DNA of 64,000 bases from Pseudacidovorax sp. NFM-22 (GTDB taxonomy: Bacteria; Pseudomonadota; Gammaproteobacteria; Burkholderiales; Burkholderiaceae_C): NCBI RefSeq assembly GCF_021401245.1, contig NZ_JACBFY010000005.1, forward strand, positions 186,001-250,000, given 5' to 3'. Below the pieces are notes generated by a model. It made no database searches. It was not told the DNA's origin and saw only the letters and a list, made by a program, of their open reading frames with translations. Shown piece by piece: positions 41,463 through 51,222 of the stretch. Numbering within the stretch: the stretch's first letter is position 1; every line of letters begins with the position of its first letter. The translations under genes were made by a program, and so were the position numbers.

Positions 41463-44400
41463 GAAGCTCGTCACCCTCGCCTTCCGGCGGCGCGGCATCG
41501 CCTGGCTGCTGTTCGTCTTCGTGGCGCTGTACGGGTACTGGAGCTGGAAGCAGCTGCCCATCGAGGCCTATCCGGACATCGCCGATGTCAGCTCCCAGAT
41601 CGTCACGCAGGTGCCCGGCCTGGGCGCCGAGGAGGTGGAGCAGCAGATCACCGTGCCGCTGGAGCGCGCGCTGCTCGGCACGCCCGGCATGCATGTGCTG
41701 CGCTCGCGCAGCCTGTTCGCGCTGTCGCTGATCACCGTCGTCTTCGAGGACGGCACCGACGGCTACTTCGCCCGCCAGCGCCTGCAGGAGCGCATCAACG
41801 CGGTCACCCTGCCCTACGGCGCCACGCCGGGGCTGGATGCCTACACCTCGCCCACCGGCGAGATCTACCGCTACACGCTCGAATCGAAGACGCGCAGCCT
41901 GCGCGAGCTGTCGGAGCTGCAGTTCTGGACCGTGATCCCGCGCCTGAAGAAGGCCACCGACGTGGTGGATGTCGCCAACTTCGGCGGGCTGACCACGCAG
42001 TTCATGCTGGAGCTGGACCCCGACCGGCTGCAGCAGTACGACCTGTCGCTGCAGGACGTGAAGGACGCGCTCAACAACAACAACGCCACCGGCGGCGGCA
42101 GCATCGTGGACCGCGGCGAGCAGAGCTACGTGGTGCGGGGCGTGGGCCTGCTGCGCTCGCTGGACGACATGGGCAACGTGGTGGTCAAGACCAAGGCCGG
42201 CGTGCCCGTGCTGGTCAAGGACCTGGGCAAGCTGGCCTATGGCAATGTCGAGCGGCGCGGCGTGCTGGGCAAGGACGCCAACCCCGACACGATCGAAGGC
42301 ATCGTGCTGCTGCTGAAGGACCGCAACCCGTCTACGGCCCTGGCCTCGGTGCACGAGGCGGTGCAGGACCTCAACGAGCACCTCCTGCCCAAGGACGTGA
42401 AGGTGGTGCCCTACCTCGACCGCACCTCGCTGATCGACGCCACGCTGCACACGGTCTCGTCCACGCTGCTGGAGGGCATGGTGCTGGTGGCGGTGGTGCT
42501 GCTGCTCTTTCTGGGCAGTCCGCGCGCGGCGGCCATCGTGGCGCTGACCATTCCGCTGGCGCTGCTGATCGCCTTCATCTTCATGCACCAGTTCCACATC
42601 CCGGCCAACCTGCTGTCGCTGGGCGCCATCGACTTCGGCATCCTGGTGGACGGCGCGGTGGTGCTGGTGGAGAACATCCTGCGCCGGCGCGAGGAGGCCG
42701 AGGACCGGCCACTCACCGCCAGCGACGCCATCGAGGCCACGCTGCAGGTGGCGCGGCCGATCTTCTTCGGCATGGTGGTGATCGTGTGCGCCTACCTGCC
42801 GCTCTTCGCCTTCCAGCGCATCGAATACAAGCTCTTCTCGCCCATGGCCTATGCGGTGGGCGCGGCGCTGGCGGGCGCGCTGCTGGTGGCGCTGACGCTC
42901 ATTCCGGGCCTGGCCTGGCTGGCGCTGCGCAAGCCGCGGCGCATCGTGCACAACCCGGTGCTCGAATGGCTGGCGCTGCGCTACGGGCGCTTCCTCGCAC
43001 GCACGGTGGGCCGCGCGCGCGGCGTGCTCGCAGCCTGCGCCGTGGCGCTGGTGGCGCTGGTGGGCCTATTCGCCACCACCGGCCATGACTTCCTGCCCTA
43101 CCTCGACGAAGGCTCGCTGTGGCTGCAGGTTCAGATGCCACCGGGCATCACCCTCGCCAAGGCCGCGGCCATGGCCGACGAACTGCGCCGCGCCACGCTG
43201 GCCTTTCCGGAGGTGTCGTACGTGGTCACGCAGACCGGCCGCAACGACGACGGCACCGACTACTGGACGCCCTCGCACATCGAAGCCAGCGTGGGCCTGC
43301 ATCCCTACCGGGAGTGGACGTCGGGCCTGAGCAAGCAGGAGCTGATCGACCGCATGGCGCAGCGCTTCGCGCAGATGCCGGGCTACAGCGTGGGCTTCAT
43401 GCAGCCCATGATCGACGGCGTGCAGGACAAGCTCTCTGGCGCCCACGGCGACCTCACGGTCAAGGTCTTCGGCGAGGACCTGGCCCAGATCCGCAACGTG
43501 GCCAACCGCGTGGCCGAGACGCTGCGGCGCGTGCCCGGCGCCGCCGACGTGGCGGTGGACGTGGAGCCGCCGCTGCCCAACCTCAAGATCGAGCTGGACC
43601 GCGCCGCCGCCGCGCGCCACGGCATCAACGCCGCCGCGGTGGCCGACCTGGTCGCCACCGGCGTGGGCGGCACACCCATCGGCCGGCTCTACGTCGGCGA
43701 GAAGAGCTACGACATGACGGTGCGCTTTCCCGAGAAGGCCCGCGCCAGCGTCGACGCCATCGGCAACCTGACGCTGAAGTCGGCCACGGGCGAGCGGGTG
43801 CCGCTGTCTTCCGTGGCCACCCTCAGCACCGTGGCCGGTGAGAGCGTCATCGTGCGCGAGATGGCCGAGCGCAACATCATCGTGCGGCTGAACGTGCGCG
43901 GCCGCGACCTGGCCGGCTTCCTGAAGGACGCGCAGGCCGCCGTCGCGCACGACGTGACGCCTGCCGACAAGCATGTGCAGTTGCGCTGGGGCGGCCAGTT
44001 CGAGAACCTGGAGCGGGCCCAGGCCCGCCTGGCGCTGATCCTGCCGATGACGCTGGGCCTGATGTTCCTGCTGCTCTTCGGCGCCTTCGGCAACCTGCGC
44101 CAGCCGCTGCTGGTGCTGGCCGCGGTGCCGCTGGCCATGCTGGGCGGGCTGGCGGCGCTGCACCTGCGGGGCATGACGCTCAACGTCTCCAGCGCCGTCG
44201 GCTTCATCGCGCTCTTCGGCGTGGCGGTGCTCAACGGCGTGCTGATGCTGTCGCAGATCAACCGGCTGCGCAGCGAGGAAGGCCGGCCGCTGCGCGAGGC
44301 GGTGCTGGAAGGCGCCCGCAGCCGCATGCGGCCGGTGCTCACCACCGCCACCGTGGCCGCCCTGGGCCTCACGCCCGCCATGCTGGCCACCGGCCTGGGC

Positions 44401-44580
44401 AGCGACGTGCAGCGGCCGCTCGCCACCGTGGTGGTGGGCGGGCTGGTCAGCGCGACGGTGCTCACGCTGGCGCTGCTGCCGGCGCTCTACCACCTGATCG
44501 AAGCGCGGCTGGAGCGGCGGCGTGCCTCGCCCGTCGCGCCTGCCTCCCACGACATCCCGACGCAGGAAGCCCAGCCGTGA
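41455..44580 (+). CDS. Heavy-metal-type RND efflux pump (CzcA family)
   Basis: A 1041-residue inner-membrane proton-driven pump with two repeats of transmembrane helices and large periplasmic loops. The motif DFGILVDGAVVLVEN carries D393, D399 and E406. These have the same spacing as D402, D408 and E415 of CzcA, which supports the HME class for Co/Zn/Cd rather than the drug-type HAE class. It is flanked by adaptor and outer-membrane genes in the order B-A-C. Metal specificity is inferred. Confidence 0.9.
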   Translation: MIEKLVTLAFRRRGIAWLLFVFVALYGYWSWKQLPIEAYPDIADVSSQIVTQVPGLGAEEVEQQITVPLERALLGTPGMHVLRSRSLFALSLITVVFEDGTDGYFARQRLQERINAVTLPYGATPGLDAYTSPTGEIYRYTLESKTRSLRELSELQFWTVIPRLKKATDVVDVANFGGLTTQFMLELDPDRLQQYDLSLQDVKDALNNNNATGGGSIVDRGEQSYVVRGVGLLRSLDDMGNVVVKTKAGVPVLVKDLGKLAYGNVERRGVLGKDANPDTIEGIVLLLKDRNPSTALASVHEAVQDLNEHLLPKDVKVVPYLDRTSLIDATLHTVSSTLLEGMVLVAVVLLLFLGSPRAAAIVALTIPLALLIAFIFMHQFHIPANLLSLGAIDFGILVDGAVVLVENILRRREEAEDRPLTASDAIEATLQVARPIFFGMVVIVCAYLPLFAFQRIEYKLFSPMAYAVGAALAGALLVALTLIPGLAWLALRKPRRIVHNPVLEWLALRYGRFLARTVGRARGVLAACAVALVALVGLFATTGHDFLPYLDEGSLWLQVQMPPGITLAKAAAMADELRRATLAFPEVSYVVTQTGRNDDGTDYWTPSHIEASVGLHPYREWTSGLSKQELIDRMAQRFAQMPGYSVGFMQPMIDGVQDKLSGAHGDLTVKVFGEDLAQIRNVANRVAETLRRVPGAADVAVDVEPPLPNLKIELDRAAAARHGINAAAVADLVATGVGGTPIGRLYVGEKSYDMTVRFPEKARASVDAIGNLTLKSATGERVPLSSVATLSTVAGESVIVREMAERNIIVRLNVRGRDLAGFLKDAQAAVAHDVTPADKHVQLRWGGQFENLERAQARLALILPMTLGLMFLLLFGAFGNLRQPLLVLAAVPLAMLGGLAALHLRGMTLNVSSAVGFIALFGVAVLNGVLMLSQINRLRSEEGRPLREAVLEGARSRMRPVLTTATVAALGLTPAMLATGLGSDVQRPLATVVVGGLVSATVLTLALLPALYHLIEARLERRRASPVAPASHDIPTQEAQP

Positions 44581-46061
44581 CGACCCTCCGACTCCGCCCT
44601 CTTCTTCCCGTACCGCTGCTGGCACTGCTGGGCCTGCTGCAGGGCTGCGCCGTCGGCCCGGACTTCCACGCGCCGGCCGCGCCCGCCACGCCCTCCGTGG
44701 CCGCGGCGCCCCTACCCGCGCGCACGGCCGAGGCCGAGGGCCCGGCCGGCGGGCCGCAGCGCTTCGCCCTGGGCCAGGGCGTCGCCTCGCAATGGTGGAA
44801 GGCCTTCGGCTCGCCCGGCCTCGACGCATTGGTCGACGCCGCACTGGCCGCCAGCCCCGACCTGCAGGCCGCCGAGGCCGCGTTGCGCAGTGCGCAGGAG
44901 ACGGCCCTCGCCCAGCGCGGCGCCTTCTGGCCCACGGTGGACGCGAGCTACACGCCCACGCGCCAGAAGACCTCCGGCGCCCTCTCCAGCCCGCTGGCCG
45001 ACGGCGACATCACCCGCTACACGCTGCACACGGCGCAGCTCAGCATCGGCTATGCGCCCGATGTCTTCGGCGGCACGCGCCGCGCCGTGGAGGCGCAGGA
45101 CGCACAGGTGGACGTGCAGCGCTGGCAGCGCGAGGCGGTGGGCACCACGCTGGTCACCAACGTGGTGAGCACCGCGATCCAGGAGGCCGCGCTGCGCGCG
45201 CAGATTGACGCCACGCAGCAGCTGGTCGCGCTGGCCGCGCGCCTGCTCGACGGCGCCCGCCGCCAGCATGCGGCCGGCCAGATCGGCGGCGCCGACATCG
45301 CCGCCCAGGAGAGTGCCCTGGCCCAGGTCCAGGCCACGCTGCCGCCGCTGCAGAAGCAGCTGGCGGCCCAGCGCAGCCGGCTGGCGGTGCTCACCGGCCG
45401 GCTTCCGGGCGATCCGCTGCCGCAGCAGTTCGAGTTGGGCGCGCTGCAACTGCCGGCCGAGCTGCCGGTGAGCCTGCCGTCGCAGCTGGTGCAGCAGCGG
45501 CCCGACATCCGCGCCGCCGAGGCGCAGCTGCATGCGGCCGCCGCCCAGGTGGGCGTGGCCACGGCGGCGCGCCTGCCCAACCTCACGCTCACGGCCACGC
45601 TGGGCAGCTCGGCGCTGGGCGTGTCGCAGCTGCTGCGCAGCGGCGGCGGCTTCTGGTCCGTCGGCGGCACGTTGCTCCAGCCGGTCTTCCACGGCGGGAC
45701 GCTGCTGCACCAGCAGCGCGCCGCACAGGCCGCCTACGCGCAGGCCGAGGCGCAGTACCGCAGCACCGTGCTCACGGCCTTCCAGAACACGGCCGACACG
45801 CTGCAGGCCATCGTCAGCGACGCCGACACGCTGCGCGCCACCGCCGCGGCCGAGGCGGCCGCTCGTCGCAGCCTGGCTGCCGTGCAACGCCAGCGCGAGG
45901 CGGGCGCGGCCGCCCAGGCCGACCTGGTCCTGGCGCAGCAGACGCTCCAGCAGGCGGTGCTGGCCACCGCCCAGGCGCGCGCCGCCCGGCTCGGCGACTG
46001 CGTGTCGCTCTACCAGGCCCTCGGCGGCTGGTGGCAGGTGGCCGACAGCTCGGCACGATAG
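44577..46061 (+). CDS. RND outer-membrane factor lipoprotein (NodT family)
   Basis: A 494-residue outer-membrane efflux protein. The N-terminus has lipobox LLQGC followed by AVGPDFHAP, the usual NodT start. The two OEP repeats include QRPDIRAAEAQLHAAAAQVG. It overlaps the RND stop by ATGA. NodT-type factors are more often paired with drug pumps or MacB/EmrA systems than with CzcA, a small mismatch worth noting. Confidence 0.9.
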   Translation: MTTLRLRPLLPVPLLALLGLLQGCAVGPDFHAPAAPATPSVAAAPLPARTAEAEGPAGGPQRFALGQGVASQWWKAFGSPGLDALVDAALAASPDLQAAEAALRSAQETALAQRGAFWPTVDASYTPTRQKTSGALSSPLADGDITRYTLHTAQLSIGYAPDVFGGTRRAVEAQDAQVDVQRWQREAVGTTLVTNVVSTAIQEAALRAQIDATQQLVALAARLLDGARRQHAAGQIGGADIAAQESALAQVQATLPPLQKQLAAQRSRLAVLTGRLPGDPLPQQFELGALQLPAELPVSLPSQLVQQRPDIRAAEAQLHAAAAQVGVATAARLPNLTLTATLGSSALGVSQLLRSGGGFWSVGGTLLQPVFHGGTLLHQQRAAQAAYAQAEAQYRSTVLTAFQNTADTLQAIVSDADTLRATAAAEAAARRSLAAVQRQREAGAAAQADLVLAQQTLQQAVLATAQARAARLGDCVSLYQALGGWWQVADSSAR

Positions 46062-46145
46062 GCTGGCGCCGCGGTGCAACGCACAGCCTGGAACGCCCTC
46101 CGCAACAGCCCCGGGCGCATGCATCCACGATCCGGAGACAAGACC

Positions 46146-46709
46146 ATGAAGGCTTCACACGCGCACAGCCTCGCCCTGCTCGCCACGCTGTGCGGCCTGG
46201 CGGGTTGCGCCGCCCTGCCCGGCCGCGAGGTGCAGGCCGGCGGCGCCTACTGCTTCCTCAACCCGCTGGCACATGGCCACCACGGGCCCTGCCTCGAAGG
46301 ACCGCTGCCCGACGCCGACACGGCCCAGCAGGCCTGGCATTTCGCACCCGACCCCCAGGCCCTGACCGTCTACGTGGTGCGCCAGAACTGGAGCGACGGC
46401 CCGCATCGCGTGGCCGTGTCCCTGGACGGCCAGCCGCTGGCCGACACCTTGCCCTCGACCACGCTGCGCCTGCGCGTGCCGCCCGGCGTGCATGTATTCA
46501 GGCTGCAGGCGGAGGGCGGCCACGCCCACACCGTGAGCCTCGACGGCCAAGCCGGCGACCTGCGATTCCTGCACATCGCCACCGTGGCCGGCCTCTGGCA
46601 CACCGGCTACGACTGGGAGGTCGAAGCCGACGCCGTGCTTCAGGCCCGCGCACGTCGCACGCGCCTGGTCGCGGACCTGCGTCTGAATTCAGCCGCACCG
46701 ACGAAATGA
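46146..46709 (+). CDS. DUF2846-like lipoprotein
   Basis: A 187-residue lipoprotein starting MKASHAHSLALLATLCGLAGC (lipobox LAGC), with CCGGAGAC upstream. The mature protein has the beta-rich pattern VYVVRQNWSDGPHRVAVSLDG, then LRVPPGVHVFRL, similar to DUF2846 proteins. It overlaps the downstream porin gene (ATGA), so the two are translated together. Function unknown. Confidence 0.72.
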   Translation: MKASHAHSLALLATLCGLAGCAALPGREVQAGGAYCFLNPLAHGHHGPCLEGPLPDADTAQQAWHFAPDPQALTVYVVRQNWSDGPHRVAVSLDGQPLADTLPSTTLRLRVPPGVHVFRLQAEGGHAHTVSLDGQAGDLRFLHIATVAGLWHTGYDWEVEADAVLQARARRTRLVADLRLNSAAPTK

Positions 46710-48091
46710 CACCCTTGCTCATCGAGACCCACGCCACCCGCCGTTTCAGATCCGGCAGGCAGCCGGCTCGGCACACCGCACTTGCCGTCGCCCTTCTGCT
46801 GGCCGGCGCCGCCAAGGCCGAGCCAGTCGAGATGCCCGCCGCGACACCCGAGCAGGAATGGGCAGCCGCCTTCCAGTCCACCTACGTCTGGCAGGACAAG
46901 GCCGCTTTCCCCGCCGCCTATTCCGGCAACAACAGCCTGGGCACCGAGCGGGCGCTGAGCTATTCATTCACCGTCACCGCCATGGTCGGCATGCGGCCCT
47001 GGCGGGGCGGCGAGCTGTATTTCAATGCCGAGGGCGCCCAGGGCGTGCCGCTGTCGGGCCTCACGGGCCTGGGCGCCTTCACCAATGGCGAGATGGCCCG
47101 CTCGGCCACGCCCAACCTGGGTCTGTACCGCGCCCGGCTCTTCCTGCGCCAGACCTGGGGCGAGGGTGGCGGCGAGGAGGTGCAGGCAGCCGGACTCACG
47201 CAGCTGGCCGGCACCGCCGACCGGCGCCGCTGGGTGCTGACCGCCGGCAACCTGTCGGTGCTGGACGTGTTCGACAACAACGCCTATGCCCACGACCCGC
47301 GCACCCAGTTCCTCAACTGGTCCTTCATGACCTACGGCGCCTACGACTATGCGGCGGACGGGCGCGGCTACTCGTGGGGCGCGGTGCTGGAGCGCTACCA
47401 CGACGACTGGGCCCTGCGCGCCGGCCGCTTCATCCAGCCCTACGAGCCCAACGGCCAGCCGCTGGATCCGCGCTTCCTGCGCCACTACGGTGATCAGGTC
47501 GAGCTGGAGCATGCCCACCAACTGGACGGCCAGCCCGGCAAGCTGCGGCTGCTGGTGTTCCGCAACCGGGCGCGCATGGCCAGCTTCCAGGACGCGATGG
47601 CGCTGGCGCAGGCCACGGGCGACACGCCCAGCCTCGACGCCGTGCGCGGCGGCGACCGCAGCAAGCGCGGCATCGGCCTGGGCCTGGAGCAGGCCGTGGG
47701 CGACGACCTGGGCCTCTTCGCCAGCTGGAGCCGGGCCGACGGCGGCACCGAGACCTATGCCTTCACCGAGATCGACCGCTCGCTCTCCGCGGGCGCCCTG
47801 CTGCGCGGCAGCGCCTGGGGCCGGGGTCAGGACACGGTGGGCGTGGCCGCCGCGGCGAACGGCCTCTCGCACGCACGCCGCGACTACCTGGCGGCCGGCG
47901 GCATGGGCACCTTCCTGGGCGACGGCGCATTGCGCTACGGCACCGAAACGGTGGTGGAGGTCTTCTACGCCATTCAGGTGACCCGGGCGTTCTGGGTGAC
48001 GCTCGACTGGCAGCACATCCGCCATCCTGGTTACAACGCCGACCGCGGGCCGGTGCATATCGGCTCGGTGCGGCTTCACACGGAGTTCTGA
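46706..48091 (+). CDS. OprB-like carbohydrate-selective porin
   Basis: A 461-residue outer-membrane beta-barrel. The signal peptide (ALAVALLLAGAAKA) is followed by EWAAAFQSTYVWQDKAAF, a typical start of OprB-family porins. Regions AQGVPLSGLTGLGAFTNGE and YAHDPRTQFLNWSFMTYGAY follow. It ends with aromatic-rich strands and C-terminal Phe (VRLHTEF), needed for BAM insertion. The start overlaps the lipoprotein stop. Substrate unknown; it may belong to the efflux operon transcript. Confidence 0.85.
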   Translation: MTPLLIETHATRRFRSGRQPARHTALAVALLLAGAAKAEPVEMPAATPEQEWAAAFQSTYVWQDKAAFPAAYSGNNSLGTERALSYSFTVTAMVGMRPWRGGELYFNAEGAQGVPLSGLTGLGAFTNGEMARSATPNLGLYRARLFLRQTWGEGGGEEVQAAGLTQLAGTADRRRWVLTAGNLSVLDVFDNNAYAHDPRTQFLNWSFMTYGAYDYAADGRGYSWGAVLERYHDDWALRAGRFIQPYEPNGQPLDPRFLRHYGDQVELEHAHQLDGQPGKLRLLVFRNRARMASFQDAMALAQATGDTPSLDAVRGGDRSKRGIGLGLEQAVGDDLGLFASWSRADGGTETYAFTEIDRSLSAGALLRGSAWGRGQDTVGVAAAANGLSHARRDYLAAGGMGTFLGDGALRYGTETVVEVFYAIQVTRAFWVTLDWQHIRHPGYNADRGPVHIGSVRLHTEF

Positions 48092-48342
48092 CGGGACTGA
48101 GGGGCCGCACTGCCTCCCGACGCCCCACCTCCACGCCTTCAGGACGAGCCAGCCCCTGCCACCCCGGTGCGTCCTGTCCTACACCGAATGGGGAGATTTT
48201 GTGGCGAACGGTGTCATAAAATTTCAACAATGTTCACGCCATTAAAGAATTGCAATCTGCCAAAAGGTGAGGTTGCGGTCTTTGGACCAGCTGTCGCAGC
48301 GATCGACGGGTGGCGCGTTCATGGCCAATTCGGGGAGTTTCG
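48092..48342. other. Intergenic region upstream of the glycosyltransferase genes
   Basis: 251 bp. The left half is ordinary GC-rich DNA. Between about 48190 and 48270 there is a distinctly AT-rich patch (TTTTGTGG, CATAAAATTTC, CCATTAAAGAATTG) likely to hold the promoter of the glycosyltransferase genes. No consensus pair was assigned. Confidence 0.45.
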
Positions 48343-50154
48343 TTGTCCGTTGTTTCGTCTCTCGACCCCGCCCGGTGCGCGCACTGGTCGGCGGCCTGTG
48401 CGTTTTCACCTTTCGCGACCTCCGATTACCGGGCCTGGATCGCGCGCGAATCATCAGCTGCCGATGCCGAACGGGAAGCGCTGCGCGCTGCCCTGACGGC
48501 GCTCCCTCCCTCCTCGGGCATCACCTTCGTCGTCGCCGACGACACGCATGATCGCGCGGTGCGGGCGACGCTGTCGTCGCTCGCCGCACAGGTGTGTTCG
48601 CACTTCGACGTGCTGCTCAGTTGCAGCCCCGCACGCCGGGCGGCCATGTCGGGTGTCCTGGCCCTGGTGCCGCAGTCGCTGAAGGTGCGTGTCATCGTCG
48701 CCAGCGAGGACGATGTCACCGTGCCGGCGCTGCAGCAGCTGGCACTGGCCCACGCCAGCGGGGAGCATGTCGGCCTGCTCAGCGCGGGCGACCAGCTTGC
48801 GCCCACGGCCGTGGCCGCCCTTCGGATGACGCTCGCGCGCTGGCCCGAGACCGACATCGTCTACGCCGACGAGGACTGGATCGCCGCCGACGGCACGCGC
48901 TGCAGGCCGCGCTTCAAGCCGGGCTGGGATCCGGAGGCTCAGTTGGGCTTCGATCTGCTGGAAGGGCTGTGCCTGTTCCGCCGCGCCGAAGTGCTGCGCA
49001 GTGGCGGGCTGCGCCCCGAGTTCGGGCCGGCCTCGCGCTATGAACTCGGCTGTCGGATCGGCCTGCCGCTGCCGGCCTGGCGGGTGCGGCACATTCCTGC
49101 CGTCCTGTGCCATCGGCGCATCCCGCTCGCGCCGGACAGTGCCGCGACGGCCCGCGCGATCGACGCCTATGCCGCGGCGGCACGTCGGGCCGCCCAGCAG
49201 GTGGCGTCGATGCAGAGCGGCACCCCCGTCGAGGTGGCCCCCTCGGTCCTGGCCCCGGTCGTCAACTGGGTGCGCCGCCCGTTGCCGCAGCCCGCGCCGC
49301 GCGTCAGCATCCTGGTGCCCACGCGGGACCGCGCAGATCTGCTCGCCAACTGCCTGAACAGCCTGCTTCGGCACACCGACTACCCCGATCTGGAAGTCAT
49401 GGTGCTCGACAACGACAGCACCGAGCCCCAGACCCATGCCCTGTTCGCACAGCTGCGCCAGGACCCCCGCGTGCGCATCCTGAAGACGCCGGGCGCCTTC
49501 AACTTCTCGCGCATCAACAACCTCGGCGCCCGTGCGGCGACCGGCGCGGTTCTGCTGTTCCTGAACAACGACACAGAGATCCTGGACGCGGACTGGCTCA
49601 AGGAGATGGTGGCGCAGGCCGTGCGACCGGACATCGGCTGCGTCGGCGCCAAGCTACTGTACGCCGATGGCACCGTGCAGCATGCCGGGGTGATCCTCCA
49701 ACCCGACCGGCTGGCCATGCACGTATCCCGCACGGACGATGCGATGGCGCCCGGCGCGGACGGCCGACTGGCCGGCGCCCGCGGTTACCTCGCAGTCACC
49801 GGCGCCTGCCTGGCCATCCGGCGCGAGGTCTTCCAGCTGCTCGGTGGCTTCGACGAGAAGCACCTGGCCATCGCGTTCAACGACGTCGACCTCTGCCTCA
49901 AGGCCACCGACGCCGGCTACCGCAACGTGTGCACGCCCTTCGCGACCCTGCTGCATCTCGAAAGCGTGTCGCGCGGGCACGACCACGCCAACGAAGAAAA
50001 GCAGCAGCGCGCCGCGCGCGAGCTCGGACACATCACCGCCAAGTGGCCGGACCGCTTCGCGGAAGACCGGTTCCACAACCCCAACGTGCGGCTGGACTGG
50101 TACACGGGCACGCAGCTGGCCGCCTATGAGGCGCGGTGGCAGCTCGCCCGCTAG
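48343..50154 (+). CDS. Glycosyltransferase with two GT2-type domains
   Basis: A 603-residue protein if it starts at TTG 48343, which has GGGGAG five bases upstream; a GTG at 48310 in the same frame is the alternative. The N-terminal half is GT2-like but weak (ITFVVADDTHD, then YADEDW). The C-terminal half is a clear GT2 domain: RVSILVPTRDRADLLANCL, LDNDSTEP, FLNNDTEIL and AFNDVDLCLKATDAG. Such proteins add sugars to O-antigen or surface polysaccharide. Next genes are 51 bp downstream. Confidence 0.85.
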   Translation: MSVVSSLDPARCAHWSAACAFSPFATSDYRAWIARESSAADAEREALRAALTALPPSSGITFVVADDTHDRAVRATLSSLAAQVCSHFDVLLSCSPARRAAMSGVLALVPQSLKVRVIVASEDDVTVPALQQLALAHASGEHVGLLSAGDQLAPTAVAALRMTLARWPETDIVYADEDWIAADGTRCRPRFKPGWDPEAQLGFDLLEGLCLFRRAEVLRSGGLRPEFGPASRYELGCRIGLPLPAWRVRHIPAVLCHRRIPLAPDSAATARAIDAYAAAARRAAQQVASMQSGTPVEVAPSVLAPVVNWVRRPLPQPAPRVSILVPTRDRADLLANCLNSLLRHTDYPDLEVMVLDNDSTEPQTHALFAQLRQDPRVRILKTPGAFNFSRINNLGARAATGAVLLFLNNDTEILDADWLKEMVAQAVRPDIGCVGAKLLYADGTVQHAGVILQPDRLAMHVSRTDDAMAPGADGRLAGARGYLAVTGACLAIRREVFQLLGGFDEKHLAIAFNDVDLCLKATDAGYRNVCTPFATLLHLESVSRGHDHANEEKQQRAARELGHITAKWPDRFAEDRFHNPNVRLDWYTGTQLAAYEARWQLAR

Positions 50155-50205
50155 TGAACGCCATCGATCTGAAGAGAGGCCTCGGCGCACGCCGAGCGGC
50201 AATAC

Positions 50206-51222
50206 ATGCAAGACACCCCCGTTCATCTTCCTGCGGTCGAGTGCACGAGCCTTGACCGCTCGCTCGACGTCCTGACGGACCCGGCGCTGGCGCCGCTGTT
50301 CTGGACACCCCATCTGCTGGGCAAGCCCAGCGCGTGGTGGACCCACACCCCCTTCGCCTTCTGGCTGGTCTCGGCCTGCAGGCCCCGCACGCTGGTGGAA
50401 CTGGGAACGCACAACGGCGTGTCGTACGCCGCCTTCTGCGAGGCCGTGGCCCGACTGGAGACAGGCACACGCTGCTACGCGGTGGACACCTGGGCGGGCG
50501 ACGAGCACGCGGGGCACTTCGACCCCCAGGTCTACTACGCGCTGCGCGATTTCCATGACAAGCACTTCAGCGCCTTCTCCGAGCTGCTGCAGTCCACCTT
50601 CGACGACGCCCTGCCCTATTTCGCCGACGGCTCGGTCGACGTGCTCCACATCGATGGCTTCCACACCTACGAAGCGGTGCGCCACGACTTCGAGACCTGG
50701 CTGCCCAAGCTGTCCGACCGGGCCGTGGTCCTGTTCCACGACACCAACGTCCGCAGCCGCGACTTCGGGGTGTTCCGCTACTTCGCCGAGCTGATCGGCC
50801 AGTACCCGTCGTTCGAGTTCCTGCACGGGCACGGCCTGGGCGTCCTGGCGGTCGGCCGCAACGCGCCGGCCGCGATCAAGGCCCTGTGCAAGCTCGAGGC
50901 CGACAAGGCGGACGCCGTGCGCACCCGCTTCTCGCACCTGGGCACGCGGTGGTTCGTGACCACCCGCGAGCAACTGGGCAGTGCCGAGCTGAATCAGCGC
51001 CTGCAAGCGGTGCAGACGCAGCAGGTGCAGGCCGAGGCCGAGCTGGCGCAACTGCGCGCCGAGCGGTCCGCCGCGACCGAAAGCAGCACCATCGAGGCCG
51101 ACTCGCAGCGCAGTGCCGAGATCGAGACCCTGGCGCAGCAGGCCCAGGCGGCCGAGCACGCGCCGCGCAGTCCGAGGCTCGGGCCGAGCGCGCCGAGGCC
51201 ACCACGCACGCCACGCAGCTAG
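50206..51222 (+). CDS. Class I methyltransferase domain with coiled-coil tail (5' part of a split gene)
   Basis: A 338-residue reading frame. Residues about 60-220 form a SAM-dependent methyltransferase of the Methyltransf_24 type ([41 protein letters not shown]). A coiled coil starts near residue 265 ([12 protein letters not shown]). After about 51157 the frame turns into an unlikely Pro/Arg-rich tail, while another frame continues the coiled coil into the next gene. I read this as one gene with a single-base deletion in GCCGAGCACG. Confidence 0.8.
   Translation: MQDTPVHLPAVECTSLDRSLDVLTDPALAPLFWTPHLLGKPSAWWTHTPFAFWLVSACRPRTLVELGTHNGVSYAAFCEAVARLETGTRCYAVDTWAGDEHAGHFDPQVYYALRDFHDKHFSAFSELLQSTFDDALPYFADGSVDVLHIDGFHTYEAVRHDFETWLPKLSDRAVVLFHDTNVRSRDFGVFRYFAELIGQYPSFEFLHGHGLGVLAVGRNAPAAIKALCKLEADKADAVRTRFSHLGTRWFVTTREQLGSAELNQRLQAVQTQQVQAEAELAQLRAERSAATESSTIEADSQRSAEIETLAQQAQAAEHAPRSPRLGPSAPRPPRTPRS

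Noticed and set aside
44577-46061. Reading the RND outer-membrane factor as the FUSC pump's partner
   Set aside because: The FUSC operon has its own outer-membrane factor at 13103-14569, and this one is translationally coupled to the CzcA-like pump.
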